Shown here: in pieces, positions 62,942 to 64,000 of the stretch
How the letters are laid out: each line of letters begins with the position of its first letter
How positions within the stretch are numbered: the stretch's first letter is position 1
Origin: Alphaproteobacteria bacterium
Lineage (GTDB): Bacteria > Myxococcota_A > UBA796 > GCA-2862545
NCBI GenBank assembly: GCA_020632955.1
Contig: JACKEO010000002.1
Span: 310,001-374,000 of the forward strand
Direction of reading: 5' to 3'
Length of the DNA: 64,000 nt
The notes under the pieces: model-generated
What the model saw: the letters and a program-made list of their open reading frames with translations, nothing else
What the model was told of the DNA's origin: nothing
Database searches by the model: none
Position numbers and translations under genes: made by a program

Positions 62942-63165
62942 CAGACGTACGCCTCGAACGCCTCCAGGGGCGCATCGAAGTCGTCGGCCATCTCGATCTG
63001 TCCACGGAGCGTGCCGAGGCGCCGACGCACCGGAACCTCCCGGACCACCGCGAGTCGCACCACCGGCTTGTTCCGCCGACAGAGCACGACCTCCTCGCCG
63101 GCTTCCGCGCGCCGCACGAGCTCCGACAGCAGCTTCTTCGCATCCTGGATGTTCACGGACGGCAT
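62941..63165 (-). CDS. Phd/YefM-type antitoxin of the VapBC-like pair
   Basis: 74 residues. SVNIQDAKKLLSELVRRAEAGEEVVLCRRNKPVVRL is the Phd/YefM fold: a DNA-binding N-terminal half (N-x-x-D-A-K-x-x-L-S) and a C-terminal tail (about 50-74) that wraps the toxin. It should bind and neutralise the PIN toxin and repress the operon. The ATG at 63165 is chosen because GGAGG lies upstream and the protein then begins like its relatives. Pairing of a Phd-type antitoxin with a PIN toxin is well known. Confidence 0.92.
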   Translation of the reverse strand: MPSVNIQDAKKLLSELVRRAEAGEEVVLCRRNKPVVRLAVVREVPVRRRLGTLRGQIEMADDFDAPLEAFEAYV

Positions 63166-63241
63166 GCGACCTCCGGGTCCGCGCCTACTCCGGATCCGCG
63201 ATCTGGACCAGATTCCTGGACCAGCACCGGCCCCGGTGCAC

Positions 63242-63889
63242 TCAATACAGCGGGCTCGGGCACCGCGACGCACGGAAGCTGCCGTCCAGCATGCCCAGCA
63301 CGGCGCCCGTCACGTCGTCCCGCTGCAGGATGGGCGACAGCTCGGCGTCGAGCACGCCGTCGGCCAGGTCGAAGGTGAGCGAGGCCGCCACGTCCAGCAC
63401 CCCGTCGCCCGCACCCTCGGGGAACCACGTCCGGGCCGACGTGAGGAAGGGCACAGGCGGGATGCCGCCTTCCGGCGTCTGCGAGGCGAGCGCCGGGATC
63501 GAGCGCGCCACGCCCGCCGCGTCGGCTCCGTCGCCCTCGTGGTGGATGAAGTACACGAGCGCGTAGGCCTCGCCGGCCGCCACGCCGCCGTCCCGGAGCG
63601 CGTCGTCGTCCGGATACGACAGCCGGTGCACGTCGCAGGCGCGCACACCCGCGCCCAGCGCGAGCGAGACGAGGGCCGTGCTGCCGCCCCACGGCGAGTG
63701 CGAGCTGAACCAGCCGGCATCGGTCCAGCGCCGGCTGCCCGCGTCCTGCACGAGGCCGGTCTCGTCCTCGAGATCGACCTCGGGTCCGGTGTAGTTCGGG
63801 TCGAAGCCCTTGCAGGCCACGTGGGCCGCCACCACCGCCGCCACCACGCCCAGCCGAGCCGCCACCACGCCCCCTCCGCCGCGCCGCAC
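63242..63889 (-). CDS. Small putative lipoprotein, unknown function
   Basis: 215 residues from GTG 63889, which has GAGGGA eight bases upstream. The leader ends in the lipobox HVAC (Cys26), followed by a short acidic region (DPNYTGPEVDLEDE) and a mixed domain with four Cys in all (VRACDVHRLSYPDD, RASRCPSPLY). Phrases like AYALVYFIHHEGDGADAAGV and LDVAASLTFDLADGVLDAEL suggest a beta-rich fold. No family is recognised. An in-frame start at 63925 would lengthen the leader. It lies alone between the antitoxin and the edge gene. Confidence 0.7.
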   Translation of the reverse strand: MRRGGGGVVAARLGVVAAVVAAHVACKGFDPNYTGPEVDLEDETGLVQDAGSRRWTDAGWFSSHSPWGGSTALVSLALGAGVRACDVHRLSYPDDDALRDGGVAAGEAYALVYFIHHEGDGADAAGVARSIPALASQTPEGGIPPVPFLTSARTWFPEGAGDGVLDVAASLTFDLADGVLDAELSPILQRDDVTGAVLGMLDGSFRASRCPSPLY

Positions 63890-63939
63890 GTGCCGATCCC
63901 TCACCCGCGCGCGGGACCCCGTCACGCGCCCCGCCCCGG

Positions 63940-64000
63940 TCAGGGCGTGGCGCAGACCCCGCGGTAGACCAGCCAGTGCGTGGTGCCCACGCCGCCCACG
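63940..64000 (-). CDS. C-terminal end of a gene running off the right edge
   Basis: The last 19 codons and a TGA are visible: the frame ending VGTTHWLVYRGVCATP is open to the edge, and lies 50 bp upstream of the lipoprotein gene on the same strand. Too little is present to name a product. Confidence 0.45.
   Translation of the reverse strand, partial: VGGVGTTHWLVYRGVCATP

Noticed and set aside
1..64000. CRISPR arrays, insertion sequences, prophage or integrase genes
   Set aside because: No regularly spaced direct repeats with unique spacers, no transposase or integrase motifs and no terminal inverted repeats with target duplications were seen. The 21-bp and 18-bp arrays have no spacers.

Overview
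The window is very GC-rich DNA (about 70% or more by eye), densely packed with genes on both strands, and reads as a chromosomal segment of a myxobacterium-like organism (Myxococcota / former Deltaproteobacteria, probably an uncultured lineage). The reasons are the many lipoproteins with Asp/Ser/Gly-rich linkers, the membrane-bound and multidomain Ser/Thr kinases, a sigma-54 activator, three pairs of PSD/PSCyt (DUF1592-type) and HXXSHH (DUF1552) proteins, VCBS/FG-GAP, RCC1 and Kazal surface proteins, and lipoxygenases. This placement is inference; there is no rRNA or other decisive marker here. I found no phage, IS element or CRISPR array. Many genes are joined by 4-nt GTGA (also ATGA and CTGA) stop/start overlaps, so translational coupling is the local habit.

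1-11 kb holds housekeeping and small accessory genes: a partial coiled-coil/repeat protein, RdgB, two outer-membrane-like proteins, a GT39-type glycosyltransferase, tRNA-Pro(UGG), a DUF5063 protein, a frameshifted lipoprotein gene, a DUF1330 gene divergent from an AraC regulator, an HU-like protein that carries a secretion signal, an ArsR/SRPBCC pair, MntP and a DUF1801 protein. A 21-bp tandem repeat lies at 10873-11019.

11-30 kb is an envelope-protein region. Seven co-directional minus-strand genes (21.6 to 11.0 kb) contain two DUF1592/DUF1552 pairs, a formylglycine-enzyme-fold lipoprotein, an RCC1-repeat lipoprotein and a small membrane protein. Two plus-strand FG-GAP/VCBS proteins follow, and then a third DUF1592/DUF1552 pair.

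30-45 kb holds a membrane kinase / radical SAM-SPASM / SGNH-hydrolase operon, a glycine-rich collagen-like lipoprotein, a CDGSH iron-sulfur protein, a GNAT gene that seems to start at CTG, an iodotyrosine-deiodinase-like flavoprotein, a VWA lipoprotein, and a sulfur-detoxification operon (persulfide dioxygenase, rhodanese, TauE/SafE exporter). That operon lies opposite a sigma-54 activator, with a visible -24/-12 promoter and repeated activator sites.

45-58.6 kb is the most unusual part. Two lipoxygenases are followed directly by a 1763-residue kinase/AAA/TPR/GAF/adenylyl cyclase protein. Upstream on the same strand are a five-Kazal lipoprotein and an ACAD11-like acyl-CoA dehydrogenase plus aminoglycoside-phosphotransferase-fold kinase pair. 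I infer an oxidised-lipid production, sensing and catabolism locus; nothing in the sequence proves the link.

58.6-64 kb has a cobalamin riboswitch driving a surface lipoprotein and a BtuFDC-type B12 importer, then a VapBC-type toxin-antitoxin pair, a small lipoprotein, and the end of one more gene at the right edge.
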